64,000 nt of DNA, taken from positions 62,001 through 126,000 of the forward strand of contig NZ_JACHWB010000008.1 in the NCBI RefSeq assembly GCF_014191055.1. The letters are read 5' to 3'. Under the pieces are notes generated by a model. The model did no database searches. It had not been told where the DNA came from and was given only the letters and a program-made list of their open reading frames with translations. The DNA comes from Microvirga lupini (GTDB taxonomy: Bacteria; Pseudomonadota; Alphaproteobacteria; Rhizobiales; Beijerinckiaceae). Numbering within the stretch: the stretch's first letter is position 1; every line of letters begins with the position of its first letter. Of this stretch, positions 33,831 through 42,105 are shown in pieces. The translations under genes and the position numbers were made by a program.

Positions 33831-36416
33831 ATGCACGGCACCCTTCCGGCCACGCCGCAGAAGCGCTCTCCGTCGTCCCGCCTGCCGCTCCTGCTGCGCC
33901 TGGCGCTGCGCGAGCTGCGCGCAGGCCTCAAGGGCTTCGGCATCTTCCTCGCCTGCATTGCACTGGGCGTTGCGGCCATTGCCAGCGTCTCGTCCCTGTC
34001 CCGGTCGCTCACGGAGGGCATTTCCCGCGAGGGACGCCGCATTCTCGGCGGCGACATGGCCTTCTCTCTGATCCAGCGCGAAGCGGCCGGACCTGAGCGG
34101 GCGTTCCTTGAATCGAAGGGCCGGGTCAACGTGATTGCCACCATGCGGGCCATGGCGGTGGCGGGCGACAAGGGTTCCGGGCTCGTGGAGATGAAGGCGG
34201 TCGACGCCGGCTATCCCACGGTCGGCGACCTCGAAACCGATCCGCAGCTTCCCCCCGCCGAGCTCTTCGCCGAGCGGGGCGGCGCCTTCGGAGCGGCGGT
34301 GGATCCGGCGCTCCTCGCGCGGCTCGACCTCAAGGTGGGTGACCGGGTGACGGTGGGCGCCGCCAATGTGGAGCTGCGGGCGCGTCTCGTGTCCGAGCCC
34401 GACAAGATCGCCGACGGCATCGGCTTCGGACCGCGTCTCCTGCTCTCGCAGGAAACGCTTGCCGCCACCGGCCTCGTTCAGCCCGGCAGCCTCGTACGCT
34501 GGACCTACCGGCTCACCCTGCCGCCCGAGCAATCGACGGAAGAAGGCCTGAACCGGATCGAGGCCGAGGCCGGCCGCGTCCTGCCGGAGGCCGGCTGGAA
34601 CATCCGCACGCGGCTCAACGCCGATCCGCGCTTTGCCCGCAACATCGAGCGCTTCACCCAATTCCTCACGCTGGTCGGCCTCACAGCTTTGCTCGTGGGC
34701 GGTGTCGGGGTCGCCAATGCGGTGCGCGGCTTCGTCGACCGCAAGCGCGCCTCCATCGCCACCCTCAAGAGCCTCGGTGCTCCCGGCGGTCAGGTGGTGA
34801 TGCTCTACCTGACGCAGGTGATGCTGATCGCCATCGTGGGCATCGGCATCGGCCTCGCCTTCGGGGCGGCCCTGCCGTTCGTGATCACCGGACTGTTCGG
34901 CCATCTCCTGCCGATCCCGATCCAGCCGACGCTGGCCTGGAGCGAGCTCGGCATCGCGCTGCTCTATGGAGCGCTCACCGCGCTGGTCTTTGCCATCGCG
35001 CCCTTAGGGAGAGCCCATGACGTGCCGGTCTCCGGCCTGTTCCGCGACCAGATCGACCCGGAGCGGCGCTGGCCGCGCAAGCGCTATGTGACGGCGCTGG
35101 CGCTGTCCGTCGTGGCGCTCGTGGGCCTGTCGCTGCTGGCGGCGTACGACCGGCGGATTGCCCTGATGTTCGTGGGTGCGGCCGCCGGGTCGTTCCTGCT
35201 TCTGCGGCTCGTTGCCATGGGAATCATGGCACTCGCCCGCCGCCTGCCGCGCCCCCGCAGGACGGCACCGCGGCTCGCGCTCGCCAACATCCACCGGCCC
35301 GGTGCGCTCACGCCCTCCCTGGTGCTGTCGCTGGGGCTCGGGATCACGCTTCTGGTCACGCTGGCGCTCATCGACACCAACCTGACGCGCCAGTTGACGC
35401 AGAGCCTGCCGCAGCGGGCGCCGAGCTTCTTCTTCCTCGATATCCCGAACCAGCAGGCCGATGCCTTCGAGAGCTTCCTGAAGCAGCAGGCGTCCGACGC
35501 CCAGATCGAGCGCGTGCCGATGATGCGCGGTCGTCTCGTGACCCTGGGGGGGCGGCCCGTGGCCGAGATCAAGGCTGGCGAGGACATCGTCTGGGTGCTC
35601 TCGGGGGATCGCGGCATCACCTATGCCAAGGTGCCGCCGGAGGGCTCGAAGATCGTCCAGGGCGAATGGTGGCCGGAGGATTATCGCGGCAAGCCGCTGG
35701 TCTCCTTCGACCGGAAGATCGCCGAAGGCTTGGGCCTCAAGATCGGCGACGAGATCACCGTCAACGTGCTGGGGCGCAACATCAGCGCTACGATCTCCAA
35801 CCTGCGCGAGGTGGAATGGCGTTCCATGGGCATCAACTTCGTCATGGTGTTCTCGCCCAACGCCTTCGCGGGAGCGCCGCACACGCATCTCGCCACCGTC
35901 ACCTTCCCGAACGGCTCCGACGCGGCGCTCGATGCAAGAATCCTGCGCAGCTCCGCCCAGGCCTATCCCATGGTCACGAGCGTGCGGGTGAAGGATGCCC
36001 TGGAGGCCGTCAACGACGTGGTCTCGCAGCTCGTCATGGCGATTCGCGGCGCCAGCTCCATTGCGTTGATCGCAAGCCTTCTGGTGCTCGCAGGCGCGCT
36101 CGCCGCCGGCCACCGGGCGCGGCTCTACGATGCGGTGGTGCTGAAAACCTTAGGCGCCACCCGGACCCGGCTGCTCTCGGCCTATGCGCTCGAATACGGT
36201 CTCTTAGGCGCCGCAACCGCCGTATTCGGCCTGTTGGCAGGATCGCTCGCCGCCTATTTCATCGTCGACCGCGTCATGAACCTAAGCTTTACCTTAGATC
36301 TCTCGGGCGCCATCTTGGCTTCAGCCTTGGCCGTTCTGGTGAGCGTCGGATTAGGGCTGGCGGGAACCTGGCGTATCTTAAGTCAAAAACCGGCCCAGTA
36401 TTTAAGAAATCTTTAA
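33831..36416 (+). CDS. ybbP: ABC transporter permease YbbP (two FtsX domains)
   Basis: 861 residues, about ten membrane segments: one after residue 30, a group of three near 275-400, four further ones near 420-500, and three at the C-terminus near 730-850. Two FtsX domains are recognisable, the first ending VTVGAANVELRARLV-VGGVGVANAVRGFVDRK and the second AALDARILRSSAQAYP-KTLGATRTRLLSAYALEYG. With YbbA it forms a type VII-like ABC complex; a role in lipid or esterase-product handling beside tesA is inferred from context. The last 90 codons are enriched in the rare leucine codon TTA (six). AAGGAAAAACCC precedes the ATG. Confidence 0.93.
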   Translation: MHGTLPATPQKRSPSSRLPLLLRLALRELRAGLKGFGIFLACIALGVAAIASVSSLSRSLTEGISREGRRILGGDMAFSLIQREAAGPERAFLESKGRVNVIATMRAMAVAGDKGSGLVEMKAVDAGYPTVGDLETDPQLPPAELFAERGGAFGAAVDPALLARLDLKVGDRVTVGAANVELRARLVSEPDKIADGIGFGPRLLLSQETLAATGLVQPGSLVRWTYRLTLPPEQSTEEGLNRIEAEAGRVLPEAGWNIRTRLNADPRFARNIERFTQFLTLVGLTALLVGGVGVANAVRGFVDRKRASIATLKSLGAPGGQVVMLYLTQVMLIAIVGIGIGLAFGAALPFVITGLFGHLLPIPIQPTLAWSELGIALLYGALTALVFAIAPLGRAHDVPVSGLFRDQIDPERRWPRKRYVTALALSVVALVGLSLLAAYDRRIALMFVGAAAGSFLLLRLVAMGIMALARRLPRPRRTAPRLALANIHRPGALTPSLVLSLGLGITLLVTLALIDTNLTRQLTQSLPQRAPSFFFLDIPNQQADAFESFLKQQASDAQIERVPMMRGRLVTLGGRPVAEIKAGEDIVWVLSGDRGITYAKVPPEGSKIVQGEWWPEDYRGKPLVSFDRKIAEGLGLKIGDEITVNVLGRNISATISNLREVEWRSMGINFVMVFSPNAFAGAPHTHLATVTFPNGSDAALDARILRSSAQAYPMVTSVRVKDALEAVNDVVSQLVMAIRGASSIALIASLLVLAGALAAGHRARLYDAVVLKTLGATRTRLLSAYALEYGLLGAATAVFGLLAGSLAAYFIVDRVMNLSFTLDLSGAILASALAVLVSVGLGLAGTWRILSQKPAQYLRNL

Positions 36417-36504
36417 GCGGCGCGCAGCCGGTCGCGTTACAAAGGAGCGCGAAAAGCTTGATGAGGAGCAGCATCAACTCTGCTCTTCATTTTTCTTGGT
36501 TCAC

Positions 36505-36565
36505 GAAGATTTGAAGCTTGACCTTGCCCCTTGCGGAAAAGGGGGCGTCCCCTCATATTTTGCAT
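36505..36565 (+). ncRNA. Candidate ybhL leader RNA upstream of the BI-1 gene
   Basis: The segment GAAGATTTGAAGCTTGACC, then a hairpin GCCCC..GGGGGC (about 36525-36546) and the conserved-looking GTCCCCTCATATTTT match what I remember of the alphaproteobacterial ybhL motif (Rfam RF00520), known upstream of Bax-inhibitor-like ybhL genes. It lies about 80 bases before such a gene. The rest of the 229-base leader (36417-36645) shows one more hairpin (AAGGGCTG/CAGCCCTT, 36588-36608) but no gene. Identification is from memory, without a covariance search. Confidence 0.6.
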
Positions 36566-36645
36566 GTCGCCGACAAACGCGGCGGCCAAGGGCTGATTTC
36601 CAGCCCTTCGAGGGAACAACGGGATACCGCGAGGAAAGGACTTCG

Positions 36646-37428
36646 ATGCAACCGTATGAGCAAAACCAAAACGCCTATGGCACCGGCTTTGCCCGGACGG
36701 CGGCTCAGGTCGATCAGGGCCTGCGCGCCTTCATGCTCGGCGTCTACAACAACATGGTCCTGGGCCTTGCCATCTCGGCCCTGGTCGCGCTCGGCATCAA
36801 CATGCTGGCCACCACGAGCGATCCGTCGCAAGCGGTTGCCCGGATGGGTGGTGTCGGCCTAACCCAGTTCGGCGCGACCCTGTATGGCTCGCCCCTGATG
36901 TGGGTCGTGGCGCTGGCGCCTCTGGCCTTTATCTTCTTCTTCTCGTTCCGGATGGACCGGATGACGGCGGCCGCTGCCCGCGGCACCTTCTTCGCCTTTG
37001 CGGCGGTGATGGGTGCTTCGCTGTCGACGCTTCTCATCCGCTACACCGGCGCGAGCGTCGTCCAGGTGTTCTTCATCACGGCCGCGGCCTTCGGCTCGCT
37101 GTCGCTGTGGGGCTACACCACGAACCGCAGCCTGTCCGGCATGGGCTCGTTCCTGATCATGGGCCTCGTCGGCCTGATCCTGGCCTCGATCGTGAACATC
37201 TTCGTCGCGTCGAGCGCCCTGCAGTTCGGCATCTCGGTGATCGGCGTGCTGATCTTCGCGGGCCTCACGGCCTACGACACGCAGAAGCTGAAGGAGATGT
37301 ACCTGTACGGCAACTTCGACTCCGAGGCTGCCGCCAAGGTCTCCGTGTTCGGCGCCCTGACGCTGTACCTGGACTTCATCAACATGTTCCAGTTCCTCCT
37401 GGCTCTCGTGGGCAACCGCAACGAGTAA
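36646..37428 (+). CDS. Bax inhibitor-1/YccA family membrane protein (YbhL)
   Basis: 260 residues with seven hydrophobic segments. Characteristic strings include QGLRAFMLGVYNNMVLGLAI, the TYVF-like end FIxMxxFLL (here DFINMFQFLLALVG) and the AGLTAYDTQKLKEMY segment near 205 containing the conserved acidic residue of BI-1 channels. Bacterial members act as Ca2+ leak channels or modulate membrane proteases (FtsH). AGGAAAGGA precedes the ATG. Expression is probably governed by the ybhL leader. Confidence 0.94.
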   Translation: MQPYEQNQNAYGTGFARTAAQVDQGLRAFMLGVYNNMVLGLAISALVALGINMLATTSDPSQAVARMGGVGLTQFGATLYGSPLMWVVALAPLAFIFFFSFRMDRMTAAAARGTFFAFAAVMGASLSTLLIRYTGASVVQVFFITAAAFGSLSLWGYTTNRSLSGMGSFLIMGLVGLILASIVNIFVASSALQFGISVIGVLIFAGLTAYDTQKLKEMYLYGNFDSEAAAKVSVFGALTLYLDFINMFQFLLALVGNRNE

Positions 37429-37453
37429 GGACGAGCGGATCGTTTGATCACGA

Positions 37454-37486
37454 AGCCCCGGCCGAAAAGCCGGGGCTTTTGTTTTA
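37454..37486 (+). terminator. Intrinsic terminator of the BI-1 gene
   Basis: Perfect 9-bp stem AGCCCCGGC / GCCGGGGCT with a 6-base loop, followed by TTTGTTTT. It lies 26 bases after the stop codon. Confidence 0.9.
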
Positions 37487-37494
37487 GCGGAGCT

Positions 37495-37821
37495 CTAGGA
37501 TCCTGGCGGGCGGTATTTGACCGACTTCGCCTTCCCGAGAGCTGACATCAATTCCTCGACGCTGAGGAGGACTGTCGTCTCGGTGGAACGGAGCGCGCCT
37601 CCTGCTCCGATGGCGAGCACGACCGCCGCCATCGACACGTTGTCCGGTGCCTCCCATAGATTCCAGCCATCGTGTTCGCCGAAGGCGTACCAGAATCCGT
37701 GCAGCTTTCCCCCGACCGACTCGATATACGAGCTCGCCGCCGCGCGTCGGTCCTCGGGGTTCTCGATCAGGCGCGCCCAGGTCTCGGGCGTGTAGCTGAA
37801 GCGTGTGAGATACATGGCCAT
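37495..37821 (-). CDS. GYD domain protein
   Basis: 108 residues. MYLTRFSYTPETWARLIENPEDR at the start, then KLHGFWYAFGEHDGWNLWEAPDNVSMAA: this is the GYD domain, a small ferredoxin-like fold of unknown function. GAGG precedes the ATG by six bases. It converges with the BI-1 gene and lies 41 bases upstream of nothing on its strand; the MFS gene on the same strand ends upstream of its promoter region. Confidence 0.88.
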   Translation of the reverse strand: MAMYLTRFSYTPETWARLIENPEDRRAAASSYIESVGGKLHGFWYAFGEHDGWNLWEAPDNVSMAAVVLAIGAGGALRSTETTVLLSVEELMSALGKAKSVKYRPPGS

Positions 37822-37862
37822 GGCTCACCTCGTCCGTCAGAGTTTGGCCCCAGCAGACGCAG

Positions 37863-39413
37863 TTAACCCTCAAATGAAAGGGGTGGCGAGTCACTTGCAC
37901 AACGATAGCCGAAATAGGCGCTCACCGCCGCCGCAGCGGCGCAGATCAGCGCGACCAAGCCGAACCCGCCGATCATGGCCGTGGCATAGATCTCTCTCAC
38001 GCCATTGGACGGCGACACCGACATTGGCGGCGCGGTGCCGAAGGTCGCCTGCGTGAAGAGATCCGCCATCTCCGGGCTGGCCCAAGAGGCGGCGTACTGG
38101 AATCCCAAAGTGGCGACGACGCCGAGACCGGCGACGGCGATCAGGCCTGCGACGCGGGAGATCGCGTTGTTGATTCCCGAGGCCACGCCGATCCGGTCGT
38201 CGGGCGCGGCATTCATCACCGTGGTCGACAGGGGCGCGACCGTGATGCCCATCCCCAAGCCCATCAGGGCCATGACCGGCACGACTGCGAGCCAGTAGCC
38301 GCCATGGACGACGGCAGGGGCCAGAAGCGCGAAGCTTAAGGAAGTGATGAGCGGCCCAACCGTGAGGAGCATGCGGGTGCCGAACCGGTCGGTCATGACG
38401 CCGCCGAGGCGGGAGAGCACGGCCATGACGAGCGTAAACGGCAGGAACACAGAGCCTGCCCGCGCGGCGGAATAGCCATGGGCTTCGATCAGCACCGTGG
38501 GCAGGAAGAACAACGCCCCGCTGAGCGCGAAGTAGAGCAGCAGGGTCAGCGCATTGACGTTGGCGAAGGCGGGAACGCGGAACAGGTCGAGCGGCATCAT
38601 CGGGGTGGCGCTGTGCCTTTCGTGAAGCACGAAGAGGACGAGGATCACGGCGCCGGTCATCGCCGGCAGGAGAGCGGTGCTCCGCTGAGCATCCCGTTCA
38701 CCAAGCGCCGTCAGCCCATAGGCGAGGAGGCCGAGCCCCAGGACCGCAAGGACAGCGCCGAGCCAGTCCATGGTGGCATCTTCCAGGGTCGGGCTTTCCG
38801 GCACATGCCTCCAGCAGAGCCAGAGCGCCAGCACGGCCACCGGAACGTTGATCCAGAAGATCGCCTGCCATGGGCCGATATCGATCAACCATCCGCCGAG
38901 GATCGGCCCGAGCGCCGCCGCGATGGCGGACGCGGCCGCCCAGGTGCCGATGGCCTTGCCCCGGGCATCCGGCGGGAAATGGGCGCTGATGAGCGCCAAG
39001 GAGCCCGGCACCAGCAGGGCGCCGCTGACACCCTGACAAGCCCGGGCCACGATCAGCATCCCGGCGGACTGCGATAGGCCGCACCACAGGGATGTCAGGC
39101 CGAAGCAGGCGATGCCGATCATGAAGATTCGTCGCAGACCATAGGCATCGCCGGCCGCACCGCCGAGGAGCAGGAAGGCGGACAATGTCAACGCGTAGGC
39201 ATTGGTGACCCATTGCATCTCGGCCAGCGACGCCTGCAGGCTCTCGCGCATCTGCGGGATCGCGACGGTCACAATGGCCCCGTCGGCAAACACCATGCTG
39301 GAGCCGAGGATCGCGCTCCAGACGACATAGTTCTGCGCACGGGATGTGACGGCCGGCTGCATTTCGCCTGGGCTGAGCTGGTTCACCCGCAACCCCTTCT
39401 CATGATGTTTCAT
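37863..39413 (-). CDS. MFS multidrug exporter, DHA2/EmrB type
   Basis: 516 residues and about 14 membrane helices. Motifs: SMVFADGAIVTVAIPQM near 40, QWVTNAYALTLSAFLLLGG, GDAYGLRRIFMIG (loop 2-3), GVSGALLVPGSLALI and the antiporter motif GPILGGWLIDIGPWQAIFWINVP in pieces. This family exports hydrophobic drugs by proton antiport. AGGATTAGC precedes the ATG at 39413. The frame is open further upstream, but that part would overlap the divergent acetyltransferase gene. Confidence 0.92.
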   Translation of the reverse strand: MKHHEKGLRVNQLSPGEMQPAVTSRAQNYVVWSAILGSSMVFADGAIVTVAIPQMRESLQASLAEMQWVTNAYALTLSAFLLLGGAAGDAYGLRRIFMIGIACFGLTSLWCGLSQSAGMLIVARACQGVSGALLVPGSLALISAHFPPDARGKAIGTWAAASAIAAALGPILGGWLIDIGPWQAIFWINVPVAVLALWLCWRHVPESPTLEDATMDWLGAVLAVLGLGLLAYGLTALGERDAQRSTALLPAMTGAVILVLFVLHERHSATPMMPLDLFRVPAFANVNALTLLLYFALSGALFFLPTVLIEAHGYSAARAGSVFLPFTLVMAVLSRLGGVMTDRFGTRMLLTVGPLITSLSFALLAPAVVHGGYWLAVVPVMALMGLGMGITVAPLSTTVMNAAPDDRIGVASGINNAISRVAGLIAVAGLGVVATLGFQYAASWASPEMADLFTQATFGTAPPMSVSPSNGVREIYATAMIGGFGLVALICAAAAAVSAYFGYRCASDSPPLSFEG

Positions 39414-39497
39414 GCTAATCCTGAGGAAGGAATAAAGACAGCCCTGGCGAGCCCGCGCCACTTCCAAGGCAACCTGAAAATGGTCTAGAGAAGGGGC

Positions 39498-40040
39498 ATG
39501 AGCTTCGTCATCCGTCCTTCTCGCGAAACCGATATCACTGCCATCACGGCGATCTATGCCCATGCGGTGACGCATGGCACGGCATCCTTCGAGCTTGATC
39601 CTCCCGCAGACGCCGAGATGACGCGCCGCCGCGATGACATTCTGAAAGGCGGCTATCCCTATCTCGTGGCGGAGCGGGAGGGGGAGCTTCTTGGCTATGC
39701 CTATGCGGGCGCCTACCGCACACGACCTGCCTATCGCTCCACGGTTGAAGACTCGATCTATGTTGCGCCGTCAGCACAGGGCCAGGGCATCGGGCGCGCT
39801 CTCCTCGTGGCGCTGATCGAGCAATGCGAAGCGCTGGATTTCAGGCTCATGGTGGCGGTGATCGGCGATGAGGAGTCGCACGGCTCCATCGGTCTGCACA
39901 GAAGCCTCGGCTTCGAGCCCGCCGGCATTCTCAAGGGCATCGGCTACAAGCACGGACGCTGGCTCTCCACCGTGCTGATGCAGCGCCCGCTCGGACGCGG
40001 AATGGGCGAGCCGCCGACCCGACCTATCCCTGCAAACTAA
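39498..40040 (+). CDS. GNAT N-acetyltransferase, phosphinothricin/methionine-sulfone type
   Basis: 180 residues: IRPSRETDITAITAIYAHAV start, GYAYAGAYRTRPAYRSTVEDSIYV and the acetyl-CoA loop QGQGIGRALL, then HRSLGFEPAGILKGIGYKHGRW. This matches the Pat/Bar/YncA group that acetylates phosphinothricin, methionine sulfone or similar amino-acid analogues. A GAAGGGG site precedes the ATG. Its last codon overlaps the DUF2794 gene by 4 bases (convergent). Confidence 0.92.
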   Translation: MSFVIRPSRETDITAITAIYAHAVTHGTASFELDPPADAEMTRRRDDILKGGYPYLVAEREGELLGYAYAGAYRTRPAYRSTVEDSIYVAPSAQGQGIGRALLVALIEQCEALDFRLMVAVIGDEESHGSIGLHRSLGFEPAGILKGIGYKHGRWLSTVLMQRPLGRGMGEPPTRPIPAN

Positions 40041-40417
40041 TTCGCCACCACCTTGGGCTTGTCGAGCACGCGCAGCACGCGGTCGAGTTCGTGCCCGCGC
40101 TTGAGGATCAGGCCGGTCGAGACGATAACCGAATACGCGCCCTGTTTCTTGGCGAGTTTCGGGTCTTTTTCGATGCGGTAGAGAGGCATTTCCGACGTGC
40201 GGCGGAAGATGGAGAACACGGCCTTGTCCGGCATGAAGTCGATGGCGTAATCGCGCCATTCGCCGGCAGCCACCATGCGGCCGTAGAGGTTGAGAATGGC
40301 CTGCAACTCGGAGCGGTCGAAGGACACCTGTCTCGGCGCGGCGGGGAAGGGCACGATATGGGCCGAGCCCTGGCCCAAGCCGCCGCGCAGCGGCTCTGCG
40401 ATGTCACCTTCGCTCAT
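40037..40417 (-). CDS. DUF2794 family protein
   Basis: 126 residues. After a variable 25-residue N-terminus comes VSFDRSELQAILNLYGRMVA and GEWRDYAIDFMPDKAVFSIFRRTSEMPLYRIEK in adjoining pieces, the DUF2794 domain found almost only in alphaproteobacteria. Function unknown. The start at 40417 is set by GGGAGG 4-9 bases upstream; a longer frame begins nine codons earlier without such a site. Confidence 0.9.
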   Translation of the reverse strand: MSEGDIAEPLRGGLGQGSAHIVPFPAAPRQVSFDRSELQAILNLYGRMVAAGEWRDYAIDFMPDKAVFSIFRRTSEMPLYRIEKDPKLAKKQGAYSVIVSTGLILKRGHELDRVLRVLDKPKVVAN

Positions 40418-40571
40418 GATGCCTCCCATGGCTGTTAACATCACCTGATGATGGGCTGAGGCGGCTAACGGATCAACCCGTCAGGACACAATGAATCACC
40501 GCCTCCTTTGCAAATCTTATTCCTGCCTCATTCGCGCCGAAATGGAGCCGCACTGAACCCCGTAAATACTC

Positions 40572-40700
40572 AAGTTGCCTCGACGGCCCGGCTCATCGAA
40601 TGGCCTGGACACGTCAGCCCCCCAGCCCTCCGGGTCGTTTGGAGAGCCGGGCCACAACAGTCGAGACACAGGGCTGCCTTACGGGGCAGCCTTTTCTTTT
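40572..40700 (+). ncRNA. Candidate structured small RNA with intrinsic terminator
   Basis: A long-range stem pairs CTCGAC (40579-40584) plus GGCCCGGCTC (40585-40594) with GAGCCGGGCC (40644-40653) plus GTCGAG (40660-40665): 16 base pairs with one 6-base bulge (ACAACA). The hairpin encloses about 50 bases containing CCCCCC and CCCTCCGGG. A perfect terminator, GGCTGCC / GGCAGCC then TTTTCTTTT, closes it at 40672-40700. No ORF lies here; both flanking genes run the other way, so the terminator cannot belong to them. The rest of the 466-base gap (40418-40571) shows no gene. Confidence 0.5.
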
Positions 40701-40776
40701 CAAGGGTTTGCGATCTGATGGATCGCGAACCCTTCTTTTCTCGCGAAGCGATTGAGCAAGAGCTCATACTCTTCCA

Positions 40777-40863
40777 CGTTATGGCCGGGCCTGTCCCGGC
40801 TATCCCAATGTGAAGAGCGCTGCGTCTTCCAATTGGGATCACCGGCACAAGGCCGTGATGACG
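40777..40863. repeat. Degenerate dispersed repeat related to family D
   Basis: Starts GTTATGGCCGGGCCTGTCCC, like family D copy 1, and ends GGCCGTGATGACG, but the middle (CCCAATGTGAAGAG..TTCCAATTGGG) has diverged. It adjoins the 3' end of the MDR oxidoreductase gene. Confidence 0.6.
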
Positions 40864-40883
40864 AAAAGCGGATCGGAGGATCC

Positions 40884-41900
40884 TCAGAACCCCGACAGCA
40901 CGATCTTGCCGCGCGTGCGGCCGCTCTCGATGAGCGCGTGCGCCCGCTTGAGGTTGGCCGCGTTGATCGGTCCGATCACATCCGAGAGTGTCGTCCTGAT
41001 CGTTCCTGCATCCACCAGCCGCGAGGCCTCGGTGAGAATCTCGTGCTGGCGTGCCATGTCGGCGGTCTGGAAGGTCGAGCGGGTGAACATGGATTCCCAG
41101 TGGATCGACCCGCTCTTTCCTTTCAAGAGGCTGATGTCGAGGGGCGCCTTCGGGTCGTCGATGAGCGCGAAGCGCCCTTGAGGCGCAATGGCTTTGGCGA
41201 TTTCTGGAAAATGCGTGTCCGTATGGGTGATCGAGAACACGAAGGCCGGTGCGCCGATGCCGAGGGCTTCCACCTGAGCGGCCAGCGGCTGGCTATGATC
41301 GATCACATGATGAGCCCCAAGTTCTTTGGCCCAAGCCTGCGTCTCGGGACGCGAGGCGGTGGCGATCACGGTCAGGTCCGTCAGGTGGCGCGCCAGCTGA
41401 AGGGCCACGGAGCCCACGCCGCCGGCCGCGCCGACGATCAGAAGAGCATGAGCCGCGCCCTTGACCGGGCGCTTCACGTCCAGCCGGTCGAACAGGGTCT
41501 CCCAGGCGGTGAGCGTGGTGAGCGGCAGGGCGGCCGCCTCCTCGAAGCTGAGGGATTGGGGCTTTCTCCCCACCAGCCGCTCGTCGACCACATGGAATTC
41601 CGCATTGGTGCCCTGACGCGTAATCGCCCCGGCATAGAACACCTCGTCGCCCTCCTTGAAGAGGGAGACCTCCGCGCCCACCCCGCGCACGATGCCGGCG
41701 GCATCGAACCCCAGTACCTTCACGCCGCCCGGCTCGGGTTGGGCCCGCATGCGGACCTTGGTGTCCACGGGATTCAAAGACACAGCCTTGATTTCAACGA
41801 GCAGATCGCGCGGGCCCGGCTCGGGCCGGGGCAGCTCGACGTCGATGAGGGAGGCATCCTGGTCGATGGGAAGGGATTGGTGGTAGCCGACGGCACGCAT
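40884..41900 (-). CDS. Zinc-free MDR oxidoreductase (ZADH/quinone oxidoreductase-like)
   Basis: 338 residues. GroES-like N-terminus with SLNPVDTKVRM and GFDAAGIVRGVGAEV, then ALPLTTLTAWETLFDRL and the cofactor loop IVGAAGGVGSVALQLARHL near 155. No zinc-binding Cys pairs are present, as in NADPH:quinone oxidoreductases. It is divergent from an HxlR-type regulator, 205 bases away, the common arrangement for a regulator controlling an oxidoreductase in response to quinones or aldehydes. Confidence 0.92.
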   Translation of the reverse strand: MRAVGYHQSLPIDQDASLIDVELPRPEPGPRDLLVEIKAVSLNPVDTKVRMRAQPEPGGVKVLGFDAAGIVRGVGAEVSLFKEGDEVFYAGAITRQGTNAEFHVVDERLVGRKPQSLSFEEAAALPLTTLTAWETLFDRLDVKRPVKGAAHALLIVGAAGGVGSVALQLARHLTDLTVIATASRPETQAWAKELGAHHVIDHSQPLAAQVEALGIGAPAFVFSITHTDTHFPEIAKAIAPQGRFALIDDPKAPLDISLLKGKSGSIHWESMFTRSTFQTADMARQHEILTEASRLVDAGTIRTTLSDVIGPINAANLKRAHALIESGRTRGKIVLSGF

Positions 41901-41916
41901 GGCTTGTCTCCTGTTC

Positions 41917-42030
41917 GCGCATCGTGCGGAAAAGTGGACCCGGCTTTCCGGTCCACACGATGCGCCTTTTAAAAGCTAAGCATCGAATAGATCCCAAAAG
42001 TGGCCTCCACTTTTGGGTCCGATGCTATAG
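41917..42030. repeat. Dispersed palindromic repeat, family B, copy 4
   Basis: Two-module copy with the modules in the opposite order to copy 3: first GCGCATCGTGCGGAAAAGTGG..CCACACGATGCGC, then GCATCGAATAGAT, CCCAAAAGTGG, CCACTTTTGGG, CCGATGC. It sits inside the divergent promoter region of the oxidoreductase and its HxlR regulator. Confidence 0.9.
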
Positions 42031-42043
42031 AACCATAGTTGAG

Positions 42044-42090
42044 CATAGTGTCTGAGGGCGCAAGAACGCACAAAAACAGCCCATAGTGTC
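42044..42090. promoter_or_regulatory. Candidate operator: direct repeats CATAGTGTC
   Basis: CATAGTGTC occurs at 42044-42052 and 42082-42090, 38 bases apart start to start, just upstream of the HxlR gene; a partial copy CATAGTT is at 42034. Position between the regulator and its divergent oxidoreductase makes these candidate HxlR-type binding sites. Confidence 0.4.
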
Positions 42091-42105
42091 AAAAAGGATA
42101 CCGTA

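Noticed and set aside
40500-40570. A 22-codon frame starting ATGAATCACCGCC upstream of the RNA candidate
   Set aside because: No ribosome-binding site and too short to judge; nothing else supports it.
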